Part shown: piece by piece, positions 30,944-42,060 of the stretch
Numbering within the stretch: the first letter of the stretch is position 1
Layout of the letters: the number at the start of each line of letters is the position of its first letter
Assembly (NCBI GenBank): GCA_003117195.1
Contig: BDSI01000106.1
Location: 124,001 to 188,000 of the forward strand
Direction of reading: 5' to 3'
DNA length: 64,000 bases
From: Eudorina sp. 2006-703-Eu-15
Taxonomy: Eukaryota > Chlorophyta > Chlorophyceae > Chlamydomonadales > Volvocaceae
Made by a program: the position numbers and the translations under genes
Notes under the pieces: model-generated
What the model was told of the DNA's origin: nothing
Database searches by the model: none
Seen by the model: the letters and a program-made list of their open reading frames with translations, nothing else

Positions 30944-33449
30944 ATGCTTGCAAGGACAGGCTTGCCGTTGCAGCAATCCCAATGCACGACTTCATTGCCA
31001 CTGAAGGTGGGTTTGGTAGATCCTCCCGGAACTGCTGGCAAACTATAGTAGAAGGGGGCATATGCTGATATTCCGTAATCGAACACTTTCGGTCCGCAGG
31101 CAGCTCCAACGGCCTTGCCGCTCACCCGCACCCTCGTGGTAGCCAAGTCAACCCAGCCATCGCGATCCAGCTCGCCCCGCAGCCAGGCGTGGTGGAGCTC
31201 TTGGCGTCAGGAGCTCGAGCACGGCAGCCAGGGCAACGGCAATGGCGCCCACGTTGACGAGTACCAGGAGGCCCCGCACCTGAGCAACGGAAACGGGTAC
31301 CACCACAACGGCGCAGAGGCCGACGGCTCCATGTGGCGTAGCAATCGCTGGGCAGGGGAGAGCCAGCCGGAGGCGGATGACGCGGAGGAGGGGGCTTACT
31401 GGTCCAGCAGCACGGACGCCCCGGCCAGCAACGAATACGACACCGCCGCAGCCGCGGAGGACGCCGAGGAGGAGGAAGGGGATTCGGGCGGCGGTTTCTT
31501 CACGGACGCGTTCAAAGCGGCCCTGCAGGACGCGCTCAAGCGCAGCCCGCTGTACGCCGACGAGTACAGCGGCATGGGGTCGGCGGATGAGGAGACCGTC
31601 GAACCGCAGCCGTACGAGAATGAGGTGGAGGTGTACAACCGGCCGATCTTCAACGACCAGTTTCGGCAAGTGCTGAAGGACTCGCTGGCGCGGCAGCAGG
31701 CGGAGCTGGACACTCACGGCGGGATGGTGTCGGATGACGAGTACACGCCGGTGCCGTACGTGCCGATGCCCCCGCCCCGCAGGTACGGCTTGGTCGTATC
31801 TTTTAAGGGCGGCGTCGGTGCCTCATCAATGATATATTAACGTTCCCGAAGCGCTCTTCGACTCCTAGGCCTCCTAGGCGGATCGTCAGCTTCGCGTCAG
31901 GGCGGCGGGTCGCGAGCCGGCTCGGGTCGGGACTGGAGAGGGCGAGGCAATGCCCAGCTGGGGTGTGACTGGGTGAGGCGCCTGGCAGCGGGCGGTGCAA
32001 AACTGCCAGCTTGGGGGGAAGCCCGGGGTGCCGGGATGCGGCAGCTCCATCCCCCGGGTGCGCAGTGTCACTCTTAAGGCGCCCCTATTACGGGCGAATC
32101 GACACCAACGTGACAACCCGCTTACTTACCGTCTGTTCTCCCCCCCGGAGTAGCACAGCTCAGCACAGCACAGCACGGCTCTGCCGTCCCGTGTGGGTCG
32201 GGACATCTTCCGACGGAGGTCCAGACTCACAGAATGCGGATGTTTGGGGATGTTTGTAGCGCTCCGTGTCGGACCTCGACAAGGTTGGTCACAGCACCAA
32301 GAGCCATCTCAGGGTGGTGCCTGCGCCGCACCTAGCTTGCGCCGCCTCGGCAAAGAGAGTGTGTCGCTCGCGCCTCAGGTCCCGCCGGCATCAGCACTAC
32401 AAGGGAGTCAGAAACGGATGGGGATGGGGATGAGGCAGCAGGGTGCATGACGGAGGGAGGGAGGGAGCCACCACCCACGGGCGGGAGGAACGGTGGCGAG
32501 CCTTGGCCGTCTTGACGGCGGCACCTAAGGAACGGACGCCCTCGTGCCTCCAGGGGGGGCCGCTCCGAAGGCTCGGGGCCAGGAGCAGGGGGGCGGGAGC
32601 GGAGTCCCGTGCCCGTCTTTGCGACGTGTACGGCAGGCACCCTGTGAGGGCGCATGCGCTGCCAGCATGCGTTGCCGAAGAGGGGCACCGTGTATGTGCG
32701 TGTGTTGATCGGCGGGCAGGGCGCGCAGGAGTGCGTGCCATGCCACGGGCGTGGTAGTGCCCAAACGGCTGCCCGTATGCGTAAGTACTGTACCCGATAC
32801 CCAGCGTGTGTGTGCTTAGCCAGAACCCTGCCCGGCCGCGTGGGTGGGCACAAGAAAGCTGAGCCGCAAGATGAGAAAGCGGAACGCTGTGCCCACGGGC
32901 CGGTGTGCCCACGGGTCGGTCTGTCGTGCAGCCTGCCTTGCGGCTCGGAGGCCGTGTGGGCTCTCTCTGCTCCACGCCGCGCTTCGGCGCCGCCAGCGCG
33001 GTGCGGCCTAGCGGCGGGCGTCGTCCCGATTGACCGCAGCCGGGACCGTTGCCCCCCGCCCCCACACTTGTGTGCCGCCGCCTCCTCCTCCTTCCCATAC
33101 TCGCACCCGCCCCTCCCCTCCCTTCTCACTTGACCACCGCTGCACCCGCCCTCCCCAACCCGTGTCGGCCCGTCTCGGCCCGCCCCTGTCCCCGTCCCCG
33201 TCCCTCGCTGTCTGGCTCGGTCGCAGGGAGATGTCGCCGATCGAGGAGATCATCGCCACCGCGCTTGGCGCCTCCCAGCTGCACCTGCGGCGGCTCAACC
33301 TGGTGAAGAACGAGATCGAGCTCGCCATCGAGCGGGAGACGAAGCAGATCGAGCGGCTCGACTTTGCGCTGGAGAAGACGCGCTCGGACATGGCTTACTA
33401 CCAGACGTTGGAGCGGATGATGAAGGAGCAGGAACGGAACCGGCAGTGA
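30944..33449 (+). CDS. Chloroplast-targeted acidic coiled-coil protein with EPYC1-like helix, 3 exons, 322 aa
   Basis: Exons 30944-31006, 31100-31782 and 33227-33449 join in phases 0 and 2. The short first exon supplies the ATG; downstream in-frame starts would be non-ATG. Residues 1-37 (MLARTGLPLQQSQ..., ending VVAK) look like an algal chloroplast transit peptide. Next comes WWSSWRQELEHGSQGNGNG (52-70), very like the WRQELESLRNGNG region of the pyrenoid linker EPYC1. Residues 71-250 are acidic and probably disordered, with two similar helices, DAFKAALQDALKR (157-169) and DQFRQVLKDSLAR (207-219), each followed by Asp/Glu/Tyr-rich text. Residues 254-320 form a charged coiled coil. I do not recognise the full-length family. 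Rubisco or pyrenoid association is inferred from motif likeness; a thylakoid or other stromal scaffold is equally possible. Confidence 0.78.
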
Positions 33450-36286
33450 GCGGGCGGGCAAAGTGGGGCCTGTGAGGGGGCGATGAGCGGGGTTGGTTGG
33501 GGCCGAAGGGGCTTGATCCCCAGATTGAAAAGAAAGTGGGCTTTCAGGTAGGATCAATCGGAAGGCGTTTTGTGTGTGGGAGGGGAGGGGTCAACAAGGA
33601 GGGTTCGAAGAGTTTGAAGACGGTGCGGGAATGGGTGGTTTGCACGGCCACCGTCTCGTTGTCAGGACCGACATCCTTCGCACCGCCACCACGCGGCGGC
33701 GGCGGCGGCGGTGCTGGCGATGCTGGAAAGGCGGACAGACCGCATTGCGATGGCTATGGGCTGTGCCCGAATACCCTACCTGCCTGTGAGCCAACTCAGC
33801 CGCGAGTCGACCTGGCTAAGGGCTGTTTCACCTGGATTATGGGCCGATGTCGCGGGACGTGCACGCACCGCACGGACGGACGGACGGACGCATGTACGCG
33901 CGCATTCCATTCAGCGGCAGTGGGGCGCGGTCTGGGGGTGTTTTGTTGCTGGGCGCGTGTGGGCACCTGCCCCTGGGGGCGAGGGTGAGGGGAAGGGGGC
34001 AGACCCGCGCTACGGGGGGTTACAGGAGGGTCGCAGGACATGGCCTCGCGAGCCGCGCTGCCGTGTGTGTATAGAGTAGGTCTCCCTGACCGTCGGGGGG
34101 GGTGTCAGCGGCGCCGGCGGTCAGCTGTATGGGGGGTTGGGGCATTCTCGAGGAGGGGACTGCGGGAGGGAGCTGGGTCCGTCACCTCTCCCTCAGCCCC
34201 TCGGGGCCGCGCGGGATCCGGCGGCGCTGTGCGGCGCCCTGGCCACACCGCGGCAGAGCATACGGGGGGCCCCGGGCCCTCTCGTCCCGAAGGAGGGGAC
34301 GCCTCTTTACGTACTTTGCTCGGAAGGGCTTCCCCATGTGGGTCGTTGGGTTGGAGGGCCGACAGCTTGGGTGGGTTGCGGCCAAGCGGCGCTGTTGGCG
34401 TGCACCTATCCCGGCAGACGAGGCGGTGCTGAGTGTTTTTCGAACGTGTTGTAGAGGACTGGGGAGGGAGGGAGGCCTGCGGTAAGAGTGGGAGGTCGCG
34501 GCCTGCGAGGAGAGGTTGAGAGGTGGCTCGCGGCTCCGGTGGTTAGGACACCGGCTTCGGTGGACCGTATGTTAGGCTAGCACTGGGAGTATAGCGCCCC
34601 AAGCACTCGGCGGCTGTGTCGGCTGTGCAAGCTTTCGAATAATGGCTGCGACAAGGTTTTGGTCGTGAGCATTACATGCTGTTTTGATTAGAGGAATGAT
34701 ACACCGACGAGGGCACGACGGGGCGATGTGCCGGCCACCCTTTGGAGGGCGTCGCCCAGGGTCACCCAGGCGCTAAAGTTTTGTTGCTGTTGTGGGCATC
34801 TGACGTATGCTGATTGGTGAGTTTCCCTCTGCATGATGACAATAATGAGCGCGCGGCGCGTGGCTTCGGTGTGGCGTTGGTGGTGGCGGAGAGCGCTGCT
34901 GGCGATGGGGTGTCGAACGAGCGCCGACACTGTGGCTTACGGTTTGCGAATGAACTCTTTCCCCGGTGAACGCAATACGTGCCTTGGGGCTGAGATCGAA
35001 ACTTATCCTACGAGTCCCTTGATCCGGACATCAGCCGCCAAGGGACCCTGTGGCCAACAGCAGATTGCTGAAGACGGCGTTTTTCTTGCGCCTCCCCTCC
35101 GAGAGTGCCTCACGGGCTGCTTCCTACTCGGCTCTACCTGACGACGCGTCCACGCTTTCAGCGGATTGTCGGGACCTCACACAACGGCGACTACACGCAC
35201 CCAGTCGCTTCCGCGGCAGGGCTGAATCAGGCGGTTTCAAATACCACCGCGGTCGTGTGCGGTGGTCGCATGCTTTCATACCTGTCGCGGTCATCCCCGG
35301 GTCTGTTTGATCCTGGAACAGGCAGTCGCCCAGCATCGCTGCCTGTCTCTGCTCCCATGTTAACCTTGCTTCCGAAATGTCAGTCGTGCTAAAGCTTCGA
35401 GAAGTACTGTGTTGATGGAGGGCCACGGGCTGAACTGAGGAGGCTGAACCGATGCGGAAGGGACGTCGATAATCCTTGATACATGATCCTCGGATGTGGG
35501 CAGTCGGCGGGCACACGCAGTAACCCCCTCATTCATTCTAGGAGCCTGAAGCTATCGTTGCACTCGCTTCGCCGCGTTGGCATGCAGCGTCGTGCTCTCC
35601 GACATGTGCATCAAGAATCCCGCCCCTCTCTGGTTCTCGGAAGCCCCCTGCGACACCTCATACCGATGCTGTGTCTGACTCATACTTGCCGACACGTTGC
35701 ATCCGGCACTTTCAGTTGCTGATGCAATTTAAAGGGACGCCGTGATATCATTACTTGTAGCTGATGGAAATACGCCTTTCCCTCCCATGCGCCCTCTTTT
35801 ACCTGAACCATATTAGGCTGGATTCCCTCGTCCTTACGTCCACCCCAGATTCTGCTACAAATACCTGATAGTCCCCCGTCTGACGCTGGCTTCCTCTTGG
35901 ACTGCTGTGCTACGAGAAGCGGCGAGAAGCCATGGGTTACTTTGGAGACGCTCCCAGTGCTTGCCAGGCCCCTGCGCCCACAACCCCCGGTCGAACGAAA
36001 ATGGCGCCCCTGTGTGACCGCCCCAGTCAACACTACGTGCCCAACCGTCTGCTTTGTGTCGGCCAGGAACCCTGATGCGGAACAGCGGCCGATTCTGCCA
36101 TGACCTGAGATCACGGGCGGTGCTGCTGCTGCTGCCGCTGCTGTGCCTACCGTCTAAGTCCTTAGGACTGCGTATCTGCCGTCGCATCACTGCTGATGAC
36201 AATGCTCGCTCGCTTGTGCTGACCAGCTTTGCCCTCCAACATACGAGACGTTCCGGCATCCGAGACACAGTCCGCACGCGTCCATG
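33450..36286. other. Intergenic region between convergent genes
   Basis: Holds the 3' flanks of the coiled-coil gene and of RPL37. Several ORFs of 100-145 codons occur between 34040 and 36277 on both strands, but none has a domain and those I checked begin with non-ATG codons. A stretch at 34540 recalls a tRNA A-box but has no partner B-box. Nothing further is supported. Confidence 0.5.
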
Positions 36287-36291
36287 TTACA
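36287..36291 (-). terminator. TGTAA polyadenylation signal, RPL37
   Basis: Reverse-complement TGTAA starting 35 nt after the RPL37 stop, well placed for a short ribosomal-protein 3' UTR. Confidence 0.6.
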
Positions 36292-36325
36292 GTTTCAGCC
36301 CGCCACGCTGCACCCGAGTACACGC

Positions 36326-37012
36326 TTAGGCGGTCGAAGCCTTCGGCTTGGCCTCAGACCCTGTCGGTGGATGCGGATTGCGTAGGGGGGCAACAGCAGG
36401 GTGTTGGGTGTTGGCAACACGGTTGTGGGGTTATGGTTCAGAACATGCCCAAACCCATCTGAAAGGACTTACCCTCGCGGAAGCCGTTCTTGAAGCGCCG
36501 GGCAAGCGTCTTCATGTACCGCATGCGGCCAGTGCCGGTCGTCTTACGGCCGATGGCCTTCTGCCCCCACTGGTCTGCAAACCCAACCGGGGCATCCAAC
36601 AGTCAGCTGCATTGATACTATCTGTAGCTTGTAACATGAAATATTATGATATATAAGGAGATTGCACCGACGAGCAGTTCCAAAGTTGGCTTGCGGCGCC
36701 GACAAAGAGCTTCCAATTCTTCAAAACACGGGCCCTCCAGCCTTTCTGCAATTGTGGTACTCACATGTCCGCTTGCGGGCAGCGGGGTAGCCGCACCCCG
36801 AGCATACGTGCTTCTGGTTGTGGTAGCTGGTGCGACCGCAACGACGGCACAGAGTGTGCGTCTTGTTGCGGCGCTTACCTACATGACGAAGTATTGAATA
36901 AATTTAGCTTGGAAGCTGATTGGGAACTTTGAAAAGGCGCCTATGGGCCATAATGCGGCGGACCCGAACCCAACCTACCGAAGCTTCCGGTACCCTTGCC
37001 CTTCTTTCCCAT
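36326..37012 (-). CDS. RPL37: 60S ribosomal protein L37 (eL37), 4 exons, 94 aa
   Basis: Exons 37012-36979, 36878-36765, 36574-36473 and 36360-36326 give 95 codons with the stop; phases 1, 1, 1 agree at all three introns. The protein begins [20 protein letters not shown] and carries the eL37 zinc finger: CRRC (22-25) and CSGC (37-40). The middle and end match eL37 throughout, including [30 protein letters not shown] and a Lys/Ala tail ending KASTA. eL37 is a small basic rRNA-binding protein of the large cytosolic subunit. Length equals the plant protein. All exons are under 115 bp, so no ORF scan would detect it. A poly(A) signal lies 35 nt past the stop. Confidence 0.97.
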
Positions 37013-38840
37013 TTTGGGGTCGTTTGTACCAGAGAGAGGAGAGAGAGAGTGCGGTTGCGCCTCGACTTACAAAAAACCATGGTTCAACAAGGGCCTTACG
37101 CCGTACGTCATTTGTTTGCTTCTTTCCTCGTTCCATTAGCTTTATGAGAAGTCATAGTATTTCTCCGTTGTGGAGTTTGAAGCAGAATTCTGACTGTAAA
37201 GCGTTCACCGAGACGTGTCGACGCTACCGTAGCCCACTCATTCAATACCCACTCAGAATGCAGTAGGCGCGCTTCTGTTGCGTCAGCACTGACGAACCTT
37301 CGGTTAGTAGCACAAACAGCGACAAACGCGGCCGGAATCATCGTGTACCAAGCAACGTGTAGGTCTAGCAGTACGGTACTTCACGGCACGACGACGGCCT
37401 CAGTGGATTGGTTCCTGTTAGGCAGCTCATGTAGCGGCCACATGCGGGTGGATGGTGAACTCGCGTCTGCCGCTGTCTTCGAAAATAACTCGCGTGGCGC
37501 CGCGCAAGGATCCTGCGGACGGCGTGGTCGCGTTCATACTCCCCATGTAACACCAACATGATAGCGCTGGCTACCGCAACCCCTGCCAGAATCAGCACAA
37601 CGCCGGCGGGGACGTCCCGCCAGGAGGCCCCGGCGCATGGCTTTGCATAAACCACCCGATGCCGTGGCACGACATTACAGCGGTCATGTGCGTCGCCCCA
37701 TATTCCGCTCGCCTCCCTTCCCACTGGCACCTCTCACCCCTTGGCCTCCAGCCACGGCCGCACTGCATCGCACTCTCAGACGTTGCAGAGAGCTCAGAAG
37801 CGCCGAATCCGTACAGCATATCACAGGCGGTCAATAGGCCGGGTCCGTCAAGCGGTCGACCCCCGGGTCAGTGTCCGCACTGTCCAGTCAGCTCCGATCC
37901 GCAAACCCAAATGGCAGGCCCCGGAACCGCTCTCACTCGCTCGCTTGCCTGCTCTGTGGCTCACCCACGCGCTCACTCACGCACACGCACTTGCTGCGCT
38001 GTCCACGGGCCTTTCGTGCCCCTTCCGCAGCGACGCTGCACCGCCTGCGGGCCCCCACCCCTGGAGCCCGCAGCCGGGACCTCGGCCCCCTCCCCCCCGC
38101 CATCCAGGACAGGGTGGGCTGCCTTTCGCGAAGCGTACACACGCACACGCGCGCGCGCTCAAAACAGCAACGCACCCCTGGCGCGCCACCGACATACACA
38201 CGCGCACACACGCGCCCCCGCCTTGCCTATCGAAAGGGCTGCGTGCGAGCCGCCCAACTTGGCACGACCTGCCGCTGCCGCTGGCCCAGTCCCGTTAGCG
38301 CCGTTCCCAGGACCGGAGCGTAGCGGCTCTTCACTGCCGCCAGGCCCAGGCCCAGGCGGGCAGTGGGCGCTGCCCCCGGCCTGGGTGCCCCTGATGCCCC
38401 TGATGGTACACCCGAGGCATGCATGTGCCCCAGGCCCCTGCCTCGCGGCGCCCAGGGGGCCGCCAACGTCTGCCAATCTCCTCTACTCCCCTCCCCAGGC
38501 GTCGCCTCCATGCAGATTGGAGCCCTGGACGTCCGCGACTACCCCTCCGCTTATTATTTTCTTCCTCATTCTCGAAGCCGTCAAAGCTAGCTACCCATGC
38601 ACGTCTTACGGCTTTGTTCCAATATATGGGCCCGTTGGAACACCGCGGCCGGGGCCCGGGTCCACCTCGTAACGGTTACTAATACGGGCGTGAGCGCAGG
38701 CGGCGTGCGTCTCCGTGTGAGCAGTTGTTGGGCATACCGGGCATATACCTCCGGTCGCAGCTACGCCGGGGGCCGGCGGTCCCGGCTCTGTACCCTCCCT
38801 GCCGCCTTTCCTCCCTTAAGGGGGAGCGGGGGGAGGGGCC
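37013..38840. other. Intergenic region, RPL37 promoter and PurU 3' flank
   Basis: Both neighbours are on the minus strand, so this stretch is RPL37's upstream region and the PurU 3' UTR. A plus-strand ORF of 337 codons (37659-38672) is His/Pro/Thr-rich and looks spurious. A minus-strand frame at 37668-37365 encodes one hydrophobic segment (GVVLILAGVAVASAIMLVLH) but has no usable ATG or in-phase upstream exon that I could find. Confidence 0.5.
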
Positions 38841-41800
38841 TCAGTCCTCGAACACCACCGTCTTGTTGTCGTACACCATGACCCGGTCGTCCAGGTGCCA
38901 GCGCACCGCCCGGGCCAGCACCATGCGCTCCAGGTCGCGGCCCTTGCGGATCATGTCCTCCACACTGGGGGGCGGGGGGAGGGGGGAGGAGTGCGGGGTG
39001 GGGTGGGGTGGGGTGGGGTGGGGTTTGTTCCTCTAGGGTTTGCCCCCTCCTTAGGGCCCCGTCGGACGCCACTTGCCTCGCGGGTCGCTTGATTTAACCC
39101 GTTGGTGGACCATTAGACAAAGAACAACAAACAATAACTCAGATGTGCAGTCACACACATGAGAACAAACGAGCCCCGGGACTAAGGGTCCACCAACGGG
39201 TGCATAACTGAAGAGCGAGCCCCCGCTCTTGTTTGTTGTTTTGAATGAATGGATGAATGAATGAATGAATGAATGAATGAACGCTACATTGTTGTTTTGT
39301 TTCCACCCAACCCCTCTCCCCTTCCGCACCTGTCGCGGTGCGTGATGCGCGTGACGCCCTGGTCGATGATGGGGCCCGCGTCCAGCTCCGCCGTCGCAAA
39401 GTGCGCCGTGGCGCCGATGATCTTGACGCCGCGCTCGTGGGCGCGGTGGTAGGGCCGCGCGCCCTCGAAGGCGGGCAGGAAGGAGTGGTGGATGTTGATG
39501 GTGTGCTGCCAGTGCCGCTCGCAGAAGGGCTGCGAGAATATCTGCATGTAGCGGGCCAGGATGAGCACGTCGACGCGCTCTTGGGCGAGCAGCCGCTCGA
39601 GGGCGGCCTCCTGCGCCTCCTTGCTGCCGGCGTCCTTGCCGAGGGGCAGGTGGTGGAAGGGCACCTCGAACGTGTCCGCGATCTGGGTCGGCGGGGGCAG
39701 GGGCGGGCGGGGCCGTGCGCCGTGGGTGGGTATGGCCGGGGGGCGGTTGGGTGCGGGCGGCACGCTGGCGCTGGAAGTGCGGTGTGGGCGCAGGTAGGCA
39801 GTCGCGATGCCGTTTGCGGTTCGCCGGCCATCTCCGGTAGAGTAGATGCAGGCAACGGTGGGAGGATGCAGGTCTGTTCTTTGTTGTGTGTGCCCTACCC
39901 CAGTGCCCGGGAACCCAGTCCCGCTCCAACTCGCAACTCCCAGTCCGCCCTGACAGCCGCGGAGCGTGGACGTGTCCCCCCCTCCCGTATGACCCCTCCC
40001 CTATGAGCCCTCCCCTTTGACCCCTCCCCGGGGCGTTCCGCCACTCACGTGTTTGAGGTCGGGGTGGTTGGAGACGATGAGCGGGATCTCGCAGCGCAGC
40101 TCGCCGGAGCGGTGCCGGATCAGCAGGTCGTACAGGCAGTGGTCCTGTCGTACAAAATCCGCAGCCGGCAGGGCACTTTCAAGTACACGTCACATACGGT
40201 AATACAAGACATGCATATCCTCAGGGACCCAGCTCGGAACGAATCCCGGTGAACCGCAGCGCCACGGAGGCGCCCCCCCCCGCTTATCAATGATGTCATC
40301 GATGACAGCCGTAGACAGCCTCCTCACCACGCCCACCAGGCAGCTGCAACCCGACCCTCCATCCCCCGACTGCCGGCGGCCACCCTCCCCCCCCCTTTTG
40401 TCAACAAAGACAGCGAAATCGCAAAAAGTCACCGAATGGGCGGTACCCTTACCCCCCCCCCACCCACACACACACACGGCTCGCGGCTCCGTTATCTTAT
40501 CCGTTATCACATTATCACACGTTATCCGTTATCCGTTATCACATACACGCACACCTGCTTGGACACCAGGATGGCAAGCCGCTTGACCTTGTCCTTGTAG
40601 GAGATCTGCGACATGTCCCACGGGTCGGTTTGAAGGGATCCCACGGGTCGGTCGGTTTGGCAAGGTTCCACGGCCTCCATCGCCCGTACAGCACTTCCTG
40701 ACTCGCGCGCACACACATACACGCGCGCACATACACATCCTCTGCCGTACACACCTTCCACTTCATGGTGTACCGCGAGGCCAGCTCCGCGATCGCGCGC
40801 TCCAGTACGGCAGTGTTGCCGGGCCCTATGACGATGTCGGAGAAGTCAAAGGTGATGCGCTGGAAGAACATGGAGGCGGTCTGGTCGGAGAACTGCGGCG
40901 CGTTTCGTTGCGAGCCGGGGCACGGGGGGGGCCACGGGGGGGCCACGGGGGAGGGCGGGGGGGGATGTGCGGAGTGCGGCGGTGGAAGGGGGTACGGCGC
41001 ATACCATGGTGGACCCGCACGGGGGTGAAGACACGGTACGAGGACTGAGCCGCGGGGGTGCGGGCGAGGACCAGCTGCGCCGTGGGACTATCTGCAAGCC
41101 AGTAGTGCGCGCGGGTGCTGGTGGACTGTCACGGCAGCTCCCCACCACCACCCCCTCCAAGGGGTGCATAGCAAGGGGGTCCCACCTCCCACGGAACCAG
41201 AGGCCGAGCAACCCCCCACAACCCTCCTGCCCGTCCCCCGGGCTCCCGAGGGCGCGGAATCCCCGCCCCCTCCCGCCGGCTTGCTTCATGGGACCCGCTT
41301 GCCTGGTCACTTGCGACGATGTTGCAACCAAAGCCGTACAGCAGCTGCACCGTACAGTACGGACGCCAGACACGCACGAACCAGCACACCCGGCGACATG
41401 TCAGCGTTTGTCCCGTTTGTGGGGCGGACGGGGAAGGGAGGGGGGAGGTACGGGCAGTACCCACATGTGAGTACCCACATGTGGAGCGAAAGAAACAAAG
41501 GATGACGGGCTGCGGTGGTTGGGGGCTGGGGCTGGGGTCCCCTAGGGCTCTCACAGCCGCACGTCGCTGATGGTACCCGCGTGCAATTGGGTCAGGGCTG
41601 GCGCCCGTGCGGCCCTCTGGGTCCGATCTGGGTTCCGCTGGCTGGGTGGCCTGCAACCCCCGTCCACCGCCTCCCACTGCGGTGACTACGGCGACAGCGC
41701 CCCGCTCCCCTGTCCCGGCCTCGTGCCTTTTCATGGAGGAGGTAAAATACTCACCTGGCTGACAGCTGCGATCACTCCCTTTTGGTCAGGGCATTGCAGC

Positions 41801-42060
41801 AAGAGGTTCGCAGTCAACGACGCAGCTGTCGGAGATGCATCGATAGAGCCGCCGGCACCCGACCTGGCTGGGCTGGGAGCGCCGTTCGCACCGCTGCTGA
41901 GTTGACCTGGGGAGTTGACCTGGGCCACACGTGTCTGTATCCCTGGCCCAACTCGAGAGAGTCGAGGTGGTTGCGCTACGACGTTGCGATGAAGGCTGGG
42001 AACACCGGCACAAACCCGACGCCGACCCTGGCGCTGTAACGCATTTTCCCAGAGAAGCAT
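38841..42060 (-). CDS. purU: Formyltetrahydrofolate deformylase (PurU), 7 exons, 369 aa
   Basis: Hydrolyses 10-formyl-THF to THF and formate (EC 3.5.1.10), balancing one-carbon folates. Exons: 42060-41755, 41344-41303, 40892-40755, 40605-40555, 40144-40049, 39682-39330, 38964-38841; all phases agree. Residues 1-45 are Arg-rich with few acids, fitting a mitochondrial presequence as in the plant enzyme. The ACT domain covers about 84-165 ([17 protein letters not shown], then [14 protein letters not shown] and FFQRITFDF). The formyltransferase-fold half covers about 170-365, with [16 protein letters not shown], the catalytic [10 protein letters not shown] (Asn274, His276) and [10 protein letters not shown] (Asp312). 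Intron 2 appears to start with GC. The protein ends DNKTVVFED, normal for the family. Length fits PurU plus a presequence. Confidence 0.95.
39243..39280. repeat. (AATG)n microsatellite in PurU intron 6
   Basis: About nine ATGA/GAAT units, one interrupted by GGATG. It lies in the last intron (38965-39329), some 50 bp from the exon 6 donor. Confidence 0.9.

Noticed and set aside
32332..33129. Minus-strand 265-codon ORF
   Set aside because: It lies in intron 2 of the coiled-coil gene, is antisense, Arg/Pro-rich and without a domain.
34527..34600. tRNA-like stretch with GGTGGTTAGGACACC
   Set aside because: Resembles an A-box but there is no GGTTCRANNCC B-box and no cloverleaf closing stem.
37365..37730. 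Minus-strand frame with one predicted membrane helix
   Set aside because: The hydrophobic stretch is attractive, but no upstream ATG or in-phase exon was found, so a gene is not supported.
37659..38672. Plus-strand 337-codon ORF
   Set aside because: Thr/His/Pro-rich text from CA- and CCC-rich spacer DNA, with two other frames equally open.
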